From: Spirosoma radiotolerans
GTDB lineage: Bacteria > Bacteroidota > Bacteroidia > Cytophagales > Spirosomataceae
DNA: 64,000 nucleotides
Direction: 5' to 3'
Assembly: GCF_000974425.1 (NCBI RefSeq)
Contig: NZ_CP010429.1
Span: 5,193,501 to 5,257,500 of the forward strand
Shown: piece by piece, positions 51,533-59,998 of the stretch
Position numbering within the stretch: the first letter of the stretch is position 1
Layout of the letters: each line of letters opens with the position of its first letter
Notes under the pieces: generated by a model
Seen by the model: the letters and a program-made list of their open reading frames with translations, nothing else
The model's database searches: none
Told to the model about the DNA's origin: nothing
Program-made: the position numbers and the translations under genes

Positions 51533-52573
51533 ATGTCTATCGTTATTCAGGTTGGTTTGGTGGGGTTCGGTTTGTCCGGACGGTATTTCCATACGCCGTT
51601 TTTATCGGTCAATCCGCGCTTTCGTCTAAAGAAAATAGCCAGCAGTCGGCCCGAGGCTGTTCATGCATTCGATGCCGCGATTGAGTGGGTCGCTACGGCG
51701 GAGGAGTTGTTTGCGGACCCTACTATCGACCTGGTTTTTATCTGTACCCCCAACGAAACCCACGTCGATTATGCCCGCCAGGCACTGGAACACAAAAAGC
51801 ATGTAGTCATTGAAAAGCCGTTTGCGCTTTCCGAACAGGAAGCCCATCAACTTCTGGAACTGGCCCGGAAGCAGGAGCGGGTGGTTACGGCCTACCAAAA
51901 TCGGCGTTGGGATTCTGATTTTCTAACCATCAAGCGCCTACTGGCGGAGGGGGCTTTAGGCAACCTCGTTGAGTTCGAAAGCCGGTATGACCGTTATTCA
52001 CCCGTGAATTTGCGGGCGCAAAGCTGGAAAGAGCAAGCGGGTGCAGGACGCGGCAATCTCTACAATCTTGGACCGCATCTGCTCGATCAGGTCCTGCATC
52101 TCTTTGGCACACCCGATACCGTAGAGGCCACGATCCGGATCATTCGCCCCGATAGCCGCATTAACGACTATTTTGACATAAAGCTGGGCTATTCAGATAA
52201 GGCAGCCCGGCTGAAATCCAGCCTGTTGGTCTATCATAATCAGTTGCGCTACAGCCTGCATGGTACGGGCGGCTCCTTTATAAAAAATGGGTTGGATGCG
52301 CAGGAAGAACGGCTTCGCCTGGACCAGTTACCCAATGACAAAGCCACGTGGGGCACTGAACCTGACGATCGGTGGGGAATGCTTTACCGGGATGGCCGGA
52401 CTGAACTCATCCCCAGTGAGCAGGGTAATTACATGCCCTTTTATGATAATCTCTACGAAGCTATCGTCAACGGCGCCGAGCCCGCCATAAACTCGACCGA
52501 TATCTGGCAACTTGCCCGAATTATCGATCTGGCAGTGTTGAGTAGCGAGTTGAAGCAGACCATGCCTTTTTAA
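51533..52573 (+). CDS. Gfo/Idh/MocA-family oxidoreductase
   Basis: NAD(P)-dependent sugar or cyclitol oxidoreductase of 346 residues. The Rossmann part has VGLVGFGLSGRYFHTPFL (8-25), FICTPNETHVDYARQALEHKKHVVIEKPFALSEQEA with the conserved EKP Lys, and AYQNRRWDSDFLTIKRLLAEGALG. NLGPHLLDQVLHLFG carries the catalytic His (H-x-x-D). This order matches the YdgJ/IolW/YvaA group, which includes scyllo-inositol dehydrogenases. No partner genes are nearby. The start ATG gives the family-typical N-terminus. Confidence 0.9.
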   Translation: MSIVIQVGLVGFGLSGRYFHTPFLSVNPRFRLKKIASSRPEAVHAFDAAIEWVATAEELFADPTIDLVFICTPNETHVDYARQALEHKKHVVIEKPFALSEQEAHQLLELARKQERVVTAYQNRRWDSDFLTIKRLLAEGALGNLVEFESRYDRYSPVNLRAQSWKEQAGAGRGNLYNLGPHLLDQVLHLFGTPDTVEATIRIIRPDSRINDYFDIKLGYSDKAARLKSSLLVYHNQLRYSLHGTGGSFIKNGLDAQEERLRLDQLPNDKATWGTEPDDRWGMLYRDGRTELIPSEQGNYMPFYDNLYEAIVNGAEPAINSTDIWQLARIIDLAVLSSELKQTMPF

Positions 52574-52627
52574 CCTGGGTCAGCCACCTTTCGGGTAACA
52601 TTATTAACGTTATTACTGAGTAGCGAA

Positions 52628-52664
52628 AACAAAAAAGCCCGCCCACATCAGGGTAGCCGGGCTT
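52628..52664 (-). terminator. terminator read leftward after the DUF2971-like gene
   Basis: AAGCCCG (52635-52641) pairs with CGGGCTT (52658-52664). On the minus strand it is followed by TTTTTGTTTT. It lies about 200 bp beyond the DUF2971-like stop and could also receive transcripts of the oxidoreductase gene from the other side. Confidence 0.7.
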
Positions 52665-52867
52665 AAAGTACCATCAAATTAATTCAACCAATGATTTAGA
52701 CAGAGTTAATCTGATTATGGTCACTTTGAGTACTCTCAATTCAAGTGCAACATCCGACCACCCGATGACGTACGGGTTATGTTTTTAATAGAGATTATTT
52801 TCATGCGGTATCCGATTGGGTGCCGTTTGATTTTTCAAATGAGGCCAATTGCCTTCCAGCGCAGAAC

Positions 52868-53650
52868 TTACGTAAATGGGTACTCGCTGAAACTCGACTG
52901 GCGAACGCAAAAATCGTAACCAAATCGAATAGTCGAATCCCGAACCAGTTTAACAAGCCAGGCGGGTGCCTCCGGCGCTATTCGTACCGATTCGATCAGG
53001 GCCTGCAAATCGACGGCTACCGTTTCGAATACCCGTGTTGGATCGCTAAAGAAAAACGCATTGGGGTCTTTACTATCCTGCTGAAATTCATACATATCGA
53101 TATAACAAATACGGAGTTCCCGTTCATGGGCAAAGGATTTCCGTTTATACATGCTGTTGAAAAATCCCTCTTTCACTTCGTTCATGTAGGTCTGATGATC
53201 AACGTAATTGACCTCCCCGATATGAAAACCAGCGGGCAACGCCTGTCTTAATTTTGTATACGTTGTTTGAATGGCAATGGTATCGTCCGACTTTGCATAC
53301 AGTCGCCACATGGCTGCCGATTCACAATCACTGATGTGCCAGCAGTTTATGTAGACATACTGGCGCTGGTATTTTTTCCAGAGTCGTCCCAGTATAGCCG
53401 GCAATTCACCTGGGGTGCAGGTGCTCTTGCTTGTAAATTCGTTGCGGTGTTCTTCCAGCCGTGCCCGTATATCGTCCTGCCTTACCGACCCTTCAAAATG
53501 ATCATCGAATTGATCGCACCTGGTCAGATGCAAGCTTCCCGAGTTAAGTAAGGCCATAAACCGGGTGAAATCCATGTAGCGCCAAAGGGTGGTGTTTACA
53601 TCAGAAGGAGGGCGAAACAAGGTGCTTTCAAACTCGTCAAATTGTTCCAT
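52868..53650 (-). CDS. DUF2971-like protein
   Basis: Soluble protein of 260 residues. TTLWRYMDFTRFMALLNSGSLHLTRCDQFDDHFEGS near the N-terminus is the DUF2971 hallmark (a short strand, then L-x-x-x-x-L-x-F/L-x-R-x-D-x-F-x-D-x-F/Y-E-G). VYINCWHISDCESAAMWRLYA and the Glu/His residues in FAHERELRICYIDM complete the pattern. The domain recalls an ADP-ribosyltransferase-like core, though that is my inference. DUF2971 genes are frequent near defence genes and mobile elements; none is seen here. The ATG at 53650 is preferred. AT-rich sequence lies upstream. Confidence 0.8.
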   Translation of the reverse strand: MEQFDEFESTLFRPPSDVNTTLWRYMDFTRFMALLNSGSLHLTRCDQFDDHFEGSVRQDDIRARLEEHRNEFTSKSTCTPGELPAILGRLWKKYQRQYVYINCWHISDCESAAMWRLYAKSDDTIAIQTTYTKLRQALPAGFHIGEVNYVDHQTYMNEVKEGFFNSMYKRKSFAHERELRICYIDMYEFQQDSKDPNAFFFSDPTRVFETVAVDLQALIESVRIAPEAPAWLVKLVRDSTIRFGYDFCVRQSSFSEYPFT

Positions 53651-53999
53651 AGCAAAGCAGAGCAATGTTTGGGTTTCAGCTTGTATAGCTTTAAGGTATT
53701 GGATAGGTGTGTAATTTAGTACTAGCAGTATCGTACAACTAAACTATACAGATTGATAAAAACTACTTTAGCCAAGGGGTTCTTATTGCTTTTTTGATAA
53801 TAATTTCCCCATTAATCATAATTTAATCAGTAACTAGCGATCCTTTGTCACTTATCTACCGTCAAAGCAGTTAGAAAATTTAAACTATACATTTCGAAGC
53901 AGAAGCCCGTAAAAAGCGATTAAGGTTCAATTAAGAAACAGAATTTTCTCGAACATTAGTCCTACGCCCGGGTTTGGCTTCATACTATAGTCTATTGAT
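53651..53999. other. 349-bp AT-rich intergenic stretch, no gene seen
   Basis: A divergent region between the DUF2971-like gene and the small gene at 54000. Mostly AT-rich with many stops in all frames. It presumably contains both promoters, but I could not pick a full TAnnTTTG match near either start. Confidence 0.45.
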
Positions 54000-54254
54000 A
54001 TGAAATCAACGGTAGATAACATCAAAAATCTTTGGTTCGGCGCGGACACCCCCATCCGTCAGAATAAAATCAAGTTGCATCCTGAACTATGGGCCGCCTG
54101 TCAGCGGGTCAACCAGCATTTCACGCCACCGTCGGGTGCGCTGCATATAGATCAGTACCGTAAATCAGACCGGCTGGCCTTCGCCCGTGCTGTCCTGAAA
54201 GAATTAAATCAGAAAGAGTCTGTCATGGAGCCCAGCATGTATGACATGGCCTAG
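54000..54254 (+). CDS. small protein of unknown function
   Basis: Protein of 84 residues without signal or membrane segment: KIKLHPELWAACQRVNQHFTPPSGALHIDQYRKSDRLAFARAVLKELNQKE. The second half looks like a single long helix. I do not recognise it. Support is the ATG after a long AT-rich promoter-like region, the amphipathic helix pattern and length. It may be a small regulator. Confidence 0.5.
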   Translation: MKSTVDNIKNLWFGADTPIRQNKIKLHPELWAACQRVNQHFTPPSGALHIDQYRKSDRLAFARAVLKELNQKESVMEPSMYDMA

Positions 54255-54426
54255 AAGCCAGCAGTTGCCTCTTCCTGTCTTTTCCTGGTTTATGGCCTGT
54301 GTATCAAACAAGCAAAGCATATTGTCTGATACACAGGCTGGCTAGCTGTATACCTACACCAACCGCAACGCCGTGAATGAAGGTGTCATTATCTTATTGT
54401 AAAACCAGGTCTACCTGTTTGGTCTA

Positions 54427-54434
54427 TAGCTTTG
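54427..54434 (+). promoter_or_regulatory. -7 box TAGCTTTG before the gene at 54481
   Basis: Matches TAnnTTTG, 46 bp before the start codon. No good -33 element at the usual distance. Confidence 0.35.
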
Positions 54435-54480
54435 TTTGGTTAACTTTATCACCGAAATGACCTTAAAATAACCTTTACGA

Positions 54481-54723
54481 ATGCTTAGTAATAAAGACGA
54501 AGCCCAACTAGCAAACGCGCTTACCCACGACATCAACGACGCGTTGAATCGTCGGATCGAAGAACGCTTTCGAGCTGCGCTGTTTCTGGCCGACCCTGGC
54601 CTGGACATGGCCACCGTTACCATTGTTAGTAACGTGGAAAATGATAACGAACTGACGATTGATGGCGTAGACGACGAGACGATCGATAAAGCCATGGTTA
54701 TTTTTGAATCGCAGGCAGAGTAA
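54481..54723 (+). CDS. small acidic protein of unknown function
   Basis: Protein of 80 residues, strongly acidic, cytosolic: NKDEAQLANALTHDINDALNRRIEERFRAALFLADPGLDM, then a strand-like TVTIVSNVENDNELTIDGVDDETIDKAMVIFESQAE. A helix-strand-helix layout is likely. I do not recognise a family. It has a TAnnTTTG box upstream and a strong hairpin 21 bp after the stop, which together make a tidy single-gene unit and support it as real. Confidence 0.6.
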   Translation: MLSNKDEAQLANALTHDINDALNRRIEERFRAALFLADPGLDMATVTIVSNVENDNELTIDGVDDETIDKAMVIFESQAE

Positions 54724-54744
54724 GAACGCCTACTCCTCACTGCC

Positions 54745-54779
54745 AGCGCGCCCGCCTGTTTTCCACAGGCGGGCGCGCT
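54745..54779. terminator. perfect 14-bp GC-rich hairpin between convergent genes
   Basis: Arms AGCGCGCCCGCCTG (54745-54758) and CAGGCGGGCGCGCT (54766-54779) with a 7-base loop, followed by tactattctata. It lies between the acidic-protein gene and the facing gene that ends at 54827. Confidence 0.75.
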
Positions 54780-54826
54780 TACTATTCTATAACGTCTAGT
54801 TACAATTTCTGGGTATACAGGAAGCA

Positions 54827-55231
54827 TTACTTGGCTTTGTCGTCCACCTTAGGCTTTAGCGTGCCACGGGCAATCGGCTCTGGCTTCGACTTGGGCGTCG
54901 TATAACGCATGAGCGTCGCTACCGGAAATTCTTCTTTTGGCGACTTGGCAATCAATAGCTGATAGGATCGAGTGCCAATGACCAGATTAGAATAACTGAT
55001 GTACCGGCTGGATGCCTGGATTAGCCCCCAGTTAGCCAGGGGTTCCTTCGCAATCAGGGCTTCGTCTTCATCCGACAGAGCCGCATAGGCCGTATCAGGC
55101 AGGAAGCGCTTTCCCGACACCCCTTCAATCACCGACACAACGGATGGTGGCGTAGCCGTTGCTGGCTTCGTTTGTGCCATTGCCGATACACCCAGTAAAA
55201 GCAAGGCCACTATGGTTAGCAATCGTTTCAT
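54827..55231 (-). CDS. small secreted protein of unknown function
   Basis: Secreted protein of 134 residues. Signal peptide MKRLLTIVALLLLGVSAMA|Q. The mature part reads VVSVIEGVSGKRFLPDTAYAALSDEDEALIAKEPLANWGLIQASSRYISYSNLVIGTRSYQLLIAKSPKEEF and ends in a Lys/Pro-rich tail. No known motif. It is probably periplasmic. It diverges from the CpsB-type gene, with a 378-bp gap between. Confidence 0.6.
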   Translation of the reverse strand: MKRLLTIVALLLLGVSAMAQTKPATATPPSVVSVIEGVSGKRFLPDTAYAALSDEDEALIAKEPLANWGLIQASSRYISYSNLVIGTRSYQLLIAKSPKEEFPVATLMRYTTPKSKPEPIARGTLKPKVDDKAK

Positions 55232-55609
55232 GGCGTTGGGAGAAAGTAAGGCTTGTTTACGTATGTTTCAATGGCCGTTCGCCTATTGGTATACTATGTA
55301 AAAGAACCCCCGCCAGCGTTAATTGTTTTTATCGCTCATGCATGAGTAGCGTCGTTTAGGCCTGGAAGACACCTTAACAAGCCCTTAATGTGACATTAAA
55401 GGAAAATTAAAAGCCGAATAACAAATTTTGGTTAACACACAGACCAAAGCGGGGAGTCATAAATCAATTCAATTGACGTATTTGACGGCCTTTCCATCGA
55501 CTTTTCCCTTCTCCAGACGAGCCATTACGCACGTTCAGGAAAGTTGGTTACATGCATCCTGTTTTTTGTTAGCCGACTGATTATGTAAATTTGGGGACAT
55601 TACGCAACT
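55232..55609. other. 378-bp divergent promoter region
   Basis: No gene seen. The right end holds the predicted promoter of the CpsB-type gene. The middle (55370-55460) is AT-rich with several TTAAnG/TTAAT stretches. A plus-strand frame of 24 codons is not credible. Confidence 0.5.
55565..55593 (+). promoter_or_regulatory. promoter TTTG-N17-TAAATTTG of the CpsB-type gene
   Basis: TTTG at 55565-55568 and TAAATTTG at 55586-55593, spacing 17, match the Bacteroidota promoter pattern. The ATG at 55610 is 16 bp further, so the leader is very short. Confidence 0.55.
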
Positions 55610-56383
55610 ATGAACGCTTGGGAACGATTTAAGAAACGGTTCATTCCGACTTCAGGTAACGACCTGGGATCAGTAGAGGAGGCTTGTTTCTGGAAGGTAG
55701 ACATGCATTCTCACTTACTCCCCGCCGTTGACGATGGCGTCAAAGACCCTGAACAAACACTTACCTGTTTACGGCAAATGATGGGATGGGGCATTGAACG
55801 GATCATCACTACCCCGCATGTCAGCCGCGACTGGTATCCTAACTCCTCAACTGTTTTACGGGAAGGGCAGGCGCAACTGCAGGCCCTGGCAGATGCCAAC
55901 GACTTGCCGATTCAGATTGATGTGGCTGCTGAATACATGCTGGATGAGTTTTTTCCGGATCTGCTCAACACCGATGATCTGCTCACGTTTGGTACCGAGC
56001 GTTATCTGCTCGTAGAAACAGGCTGGGCGGCTGCCCCACAACAACTGGAAGATATTTTATTCCGTATTCAAACACGTGGCTATACACCCGTGCTGGCTCA
56101 TCCGGAACGCTATACCTATTACCATGGGGATGACGCGTCATTGGCCCGCATACGCGACGTCGGGTGTCTGTTCCAGCTCAACTGGCTGTCCTTAACCGGT
56201 CGGTATGGCAATAAGGTTCGGTCGCAGGCGCAACGAATCCTTAAAAACAACTGGGTAGATTTCATCGGCAGTGACCTCCATCGACCCGAAGATTTGCCGG
56301 CGCTGGGCTCGCTGTTTTCACTGTCCGACTACGACCTGCTCCGTTCGCAACCCTTACGAAACGCGTCTTTGCTAATCCCCTAA
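55610..56383 (+). CDS. CpsB/YwqE-type PHP-domain tyrosine phosphatase
   Basis: Metal-dependent protein-tyrosine phosphatase of 257 residues in the PHP superfamily. VDMHSHLLPAVDDGVKD (about 30-46) gives the first metal His pair. IITTPHV (His near 69), AAEYMLD, LVETGW, VLAHPERY and IGSDLHRPED complete the CpsB/CapC/YwqE pattern. Such enzymes control capsule or exopolysaccharide export by dephosphorylating a bacterial tyrosine kinase. No kinase (Wzc) gene is in the window, although the surface-polysaccharide genes downstream fit. It has a short-leader promoter and converges on the GT9 gene. Confidence 0.9.
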   Translation: MNAWERFKKRFIPTSGNDLGSVEEACFWKVDMHSHLLPAVDDGVKDPEQTLTCLRQMMGWGIERIITTPHVSRDWYPNSSTVLREGQAQLQALADANDLPIQIDVAAEYMLDEFFPDLLNTDDLLTFGTERYLLVETGWAAAPQQLEDILFRIQTRGYTPVLAHPERYTYYHGDDASLARIRDVGCLFQLNWLSLTGRYGNKVRSQAQRILKNNWVDFIGSDLHRPEDLPALGSLFSLSDYDLLRSQPLRNASLLIP

Positions 56384-56405
56384 TCCGTTTGGGCAGTTTA
56401 ATACG

Positions 56406-57395
56406 TCAGTACTGATTCTGCATTTCGTTGCTTCCTATGAAAGCCGGGTCAATGCTGAACGATAAGTCATTCATGCATTTGAAGTGCCCAAGCGGGCATT
56501 TATCATGGCCTATTTTGGAGCAGGGCCGACAGTTGAGCGCCGTGTTCTCAACAATCAGGTGACGGGTTTTATACGGATACATGCCCAATTGGGGCGTTGT
56601 GCTCCCCCAAATCGACACAATCGGTTTTTTGAGCGCTGCCGCAATGTGCATGAGGCCTGTATCATGGCTGTAGACCATCTGCGCCCGCCCAAGAAGCGAG
56701 GCCGACTGATTGACCGAAAATAAATCACAGGCATTGTAAATCAAGTCGTCGCCCAGCGCGCTACAAATCAGTTCGCCCGTTTGGCGATCGTGCTGATCGC
56801 CCAGCAACACAATCGGTCTATCTATTTTTCGGCACAGGTCAATCATGCGTTCTACGGGCAGTCGCTTGGTAGCGTGCTGCCCACCCAGTGCGTAGGCCAC
56901 GTAGGCAGATTGGTGCGTCGGCGGTAATTGACTAAGGGGCACCTGGTCTTCAGCCGAAATGAAATAGTCAAGCCCTTTTTCGTCGTTGCTGACGCCCAAC
57001 GCACGAATGGTATCCATGTAGCGATCAACAATGTGTACGGGTGGCATCACATTGGCCTTGAACCGAACATAGAGCCACTTCTGCATATTGATCTTGTTGA
57101 CAGTAACCGACCGCTTCGCCAGCATGCCTTTGATCAGGCGAGTACGTAAACTATTGTGCAGGTCAATGACCAGATCGTAGTGTTCGCTCCGTAATTGCCC
57201 GACTAACTGCATCAAACTATCATCCAGGTAATGGCACTTATCGATGTATGGATTGTGGGCAATCAGTTCCTGATACCGGCGCTTGGTACAGTAGTGAATC
57301 TCAGCTCCTTCCATAGTTTGCCGCAAACACCGAATCACGGGGCTTGTCAGCACAATGTCGCCAATAGACGAAAAGCGTAGGATGAGGATTTTCAT
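56406..57395 (-). CDS. glycosyltransferase family 9 (heptosyltransferase-like)
   Basis: GT-B fold transferase of 329 residues related to ADP-heptose:LPS heptosyltransferases (WaaC/WaaF). The N-terminus MKILILRFSSIGDIVLTSPVIRCLR is the GT9 hallmark. YDLVIDLHNSLRTRLIKGML, VAYALGGQHATKRLP, IVLLGDQHDRQ, YSHDTGLMHIAAALKKPIVSIWGSTTP and NTALNCRPCSKIGHDKCPLGHFKC follow. The last segment is the cysteine-containing loop common in the family. It probably adds a core sugar to lipooligosaccharide. Its ATG overlaps the stop of the lipoprotein gene (ATGA), making it the third gene of a coupled operon. Confidence 0.92.
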   Translation of the reverse strand: MKILILRFSSIGDIVLTSPVIRCLRQTMEGAEIHYCTKRRYQELIAHNPYIDKCHYLDDSLMQLVGQLRSEHYDLVIDLHNSLRTRLIKGMLAKRSVTVNKINMQKWLYVRFKANVMPPVHIVDRYMDTIRALGVSNDEKGLDYFISAEDQVPLSQLPPTHQSAYVAYALGGQHATKRLPVERMIDLCRKIDRPIVLLGDQHDRQTGELICSALGDDLIYNACDLFSVNQSASLLGRAQMVYSHDTGLMHIAAALKKPIVSIWGSTTPQLGMYPYKTRHLIVENTALNCRPCSKIGHDKCPLGHFKCMNDLSFSIDPAFIGSNEMQNQY

Positions 57396-59125
57396 TTGCA
57401 GTACATCTCTGCCCGGATTTTAAGTGTCCATTCGGGCTTGTCAACTAAATAATTATTCTGATGCAGGGGCCAAGTGGCACCGCCATCGGTACTGGCTCGA
57501 AAATCGTAGGAACGGCCCACCTTTAATTTGTAGGAGGCCGCTTTTCGATAGGTACGCGTAGCCGTTATAAGGTCATGCCATTTTTCCTGGCCAACTTCGC
57601 TATACTGGGTTTTGATTTGTGCCGGTAACGAGGACTCATCCAGTGTGGTACCGCCGGGGCAGGAAAAGGAAAATTCAAGTTTCATGACAGGGGGTACGGG
57701 TAAGGGCGCCAGGTTGATCGCTACCGGGGTTTGATCACAAGTGAGGCCCGGCCCCGATTCGGCAATCAATCCGCCTTTGGCGCCTTTGCCCCAGGCATCG
57801 GTTTCGTCGTATACCTGCAACTTCAGTTTCTTGTTTTTCGACTGATTCCCGATTCGGATGAGCGAACCATTGTTTACGTTAGCATAAAAAGAAGCAACCT
57901 GCTTGCCGGTAGCCACATCAATCAGCTTACAGAGGTAGTTCACATCTACCCCAGACAGCTTGCTGCTTACTTTAAAAATGGGTCCGGCATCGCAGATCGA
58001 CTCCGTCCAGCCCACTACGTAGGCGGCTGCATTGGCGGCCTCGGCCTGGTACTGCAAGCGGCCCGTTTGTGCATTCTGCCTGACGACACCCGGTTTTTCT
58101 TCCTGCCAGCGATTCGTGAACTCATCATAGCTGTATAAAGGAATCGGATCGCCCGCCCGTATAGACCGGCCTTCGCTTACATTGTAGGCAAGCGGGTTCA
58201 GATCCATTGTCCACTGAGCAGCTGGCGACAAGCTTCTGGCTAATGCATACCGCTCATTATACAATTGAATCGTGACTGAACCAGCCACGGATAGAAGCCG
58301 CATTGTTCCCGGCGCAGGGCCTCCATCCCGCCCTGCCACTGCTGTCAGTACCCCCCCACCCGGAATGTAACTGGTCGCTTCATCGTTGCGGGCATTGGTA
58401 TGGATGATGGCCAGCGTCAGGGCACCGTCTACTGCGCTTCCGTCGCGGTCAGCGAGCTTAGTCCCCGGCTGGAGGGTGACGGTGGCCCGATCAGCGTCGT
58501 TAGTTTGGGGCGCCGTTGTCACACTCAGGTTGGCCGCCACCGTCCCATCGCTGCTGGCGCTTCCCGTCGTGCGGGCTGCGTTGAGCGTTCGGGGTGGCTT
58601 GAGCATATTGATCCGCCGGATCGTGCGTGTTTGCCGGCTACCATTCGTGAGCACAACCGGTTGAACAACGGCTAAATAATCCGGGGCTTCGACAACAACG
58701 GTAAATTTGAAGGGATCTTGTGGCGAAAGGCTAGCCGTTGGGGAAGCTGCTACCAACAAATTCCCGTCGCTGTTAATTTTGAATTTTGTCGTGTTCAATG
58801 TCGTTACCACCTTAGGGGCATCAGCACCGGCTATTTTTACCAGATTATCGGTTGGTAACGGATTACCAGCCGGATCATAAAACCGACACTCCACAACCCC
58901 TTCCTGGATGGGATCTTTCAGGCCAATGGTTAAGCCATCGAGGGGGTTATGGCAGGACCCGGCGAAGACCACAAAAACCAGCAGGCAAACAAATGAGTGA
59001 AAGAGTGCCGCAACGGATGTTGAATGAGTAAAAGAGTGCCGCAACCCATGTTGACTGCGGGCACGCCAAACCCTCTTTCGCTCGTTCAACGTCCGTTGTG
59101 TCGTCGCATTCTTTTGATCGTTCAC
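57392..59125 (-). CDS. large lipoprotein of unknown function, coupled to GT9
   Basis: Lipoprotein with lipobox VVFAGSC (Cys57 of the longest frame). No in-frame ATG precedes the lipobox. Starts available are GTG at 59125, which gives an implausibly long N-region, and TTG at 59044, which gives a 30-residue signal (MRHSFTHSTSVAA...). The N-terminal region lies in a short-repeat insert. The mature part, some 520 residues, looks like beta-sandwich modules: VECRFYDPAGNPLPTDN near the N-terminus; GGGVLTAVAGRDGG and SVTIQLYNERYALARSL in the middle; and late KLEFSFSCPGGTTLDES and RSYDFRASTDGGATWPLH. It stops within the GT9 start codon. Possible scaffold or surface-glycan binder. Confidence 0.65.
   Translation of the reverse strand: MNDQKNATTQRTLNERKRVWRARSQHGLRHSFTHSTSVAALFHSFVCLLVFVVFAGSCHNPLDGLTIGLKDPIQEGVVECRFYDPAGNPLPTDNLVKIAGADAPKVVTTLNTTKFKINSDGNLLVAASPTASLSPQDPFKFTVVVEAPDYLAVVQPVVLTNGSRQTRTIRRINMLKPPRTLNAARTTGSASSDGTVAANLSVTTAPQTNDADRATVTLQPGTKLADRDGSAVDGALTLAIIHTNARNDEATSYIPGGGVLTAVAGRDGGPAPGTMRLLSVAGSVTIQLYNERYALARSLSPAAQWTMDLNPLAYNVSEGRSIRAGDPIPLYSYDEFTNRWQEEKPGVVRQNAQTGRLQYQAEAANAAAYVVGWTESICDAGPIFKVSSKLSGVDVNYLCKLIDVATGKQVASFYANVNNGSLIRIGNQSKNKKLKLQVYDETDAWGKGAKGGLIAESGPGLTCDQTPVAINLAPLPVPPVMKLEFSFSCPGGTTLDESSLPAQIKTQYSEVGQEKWHDLITATRTYRKAASYKLKVGRSYDFRASTDGGATWPLHQNNYLVDKPEWTLKIRAEMYCK
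58992..59098. repeat. tandem 31-bp duplication plus inverted copy inside a gene start
   Basis: Two adjacent 31-bp copies (58992-59022 and 59023-59053) differ at three positions. A 26-bp segment of them (59011-59036) recurs inverted at 59073-59098 with four transition-type differences. The core (AATGAGTGAAAGAGTG) reads as FTHS-type peptides on the coding strand. It resembles a dispersed short repeat that landed in the start region of the lipoprotein gene. Confidence 0.7.
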
Positions 59126-59127
59126 GT

Positions 59128-59832
59128 TTAGTTGAGTTTATAGGAAAGCGTTACATTAATGGAAGGCAGGTAGCGGTAATTCGACAGGTTCCGCTCCACA
59201 GTAGGCACCTGCTGATCAATGGTGGTTGTTTCCAGAAAACCCTCATAATCAAGCTGCACGCTTGGTTTTCCGATATAAAAAACGCCCATCTCGAAGCCAA
59301 CTCCCAAACGTTTGTTGGGCAAACTCCGACCGAATCCCCAGCCGAGGTAACCCACAACCGGGTGCCAGCGAAACCCTAGATTGACGGTTCCTACATCTTC
59401 GGGCGTTAACTCAAGCCCGTCCAGGTTCAGGGTATTCTCGGCAGTGATGACAAACCGCATAGCCGGGTGCCAGGTGTACCCTAGTCCGCCCGTAACAAAA
59501 AACGAACTCCGTGGAAACGGATGCCATTTCAGGTTGGCCTGGGCAATCCCAATCATTAAATCAGGCTTGATCTGTATATACGAATCCGTGGCGGCTTCTA
59601 CCCGAATAAGTTTGCGATAGGCAAAATACTGTCCGCCCACCCGAAGCGTCAACCGATTGGACCGACTCAACAGCCGATTGTAGTAAACGCCGGGGCCTGT
59701 CGTACCGATCTGAACACTAATTGATTGGTAGAATGACTGCGTGATTATAGAATCTGGCGGCACGAACTGAGCGGCTTTGAGCTCCTTCTGACTTAGCCAG
59801 CACACGAATGCACAAAGGCAAATACGAACCAT
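59128..59832 (-). CDS. outer membrane beta-barrel protein (PorT-like), first gene of the coupled operon
   Basis: Small outer-membrane barrel of 234 residues. The ATG at 59832 starts a signal peptide (MVRICLCAFVCWLSQKELKAA|Q). Alternating hydrophobic strands of 8-10 residues with aromatic girdles follow: ISVQIGTTGPGVYYNRLLS, NRLTLRVGGQYFAYRK, DLMIGIAQANLKWHPFPRSSFFVTGGLGYTWHP, GTVNLGFRWHPVVGYLGWGFGRSL, LGVGFEMGVFYIGKPSVQLDYEG and the final YLPSINVTLSYKLN. These make about eight strands. Its stop lies 2 bp before the GTG of the next gene. Function is unknown. Confidence 0.75.
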   Translation of the reverse strand: MVRICLCAFVCWLSQKELKAAQFVPPDSIITQSFYQSISVQIGTTGPGVYYNRLLSRSNRLTLRVGGQYFAYRKLIRVEAATDSYIQIKPDLMIGIAQANLKWHPFPRSSFFVTGGLGYTWHPAMRFVITAENTLNLDGLELTPEDVGTVNLGFRWHPVVGYLGWGFGRSLPNKRLGVGFEMGVFYIGKPSVQLDYEGFLETTTIDQQVPTVERNLSNYRYLPSINVTLSYKLN

Positions 59833-59998
59833 AGTATCGACCAGTTTCGGCTTAGAGCCGTTAGTAAGCATACTGTAAATTTATATTTTTATTAATTTAC
59901 ATCCTTATTTTATCTGATTTGTTTTAAAAGTTAACTTAAAAGGATGAATATAGCGGAAGCAATCACCAGCGGCCTCCTTTCGTAGATGCCATTTCTAT

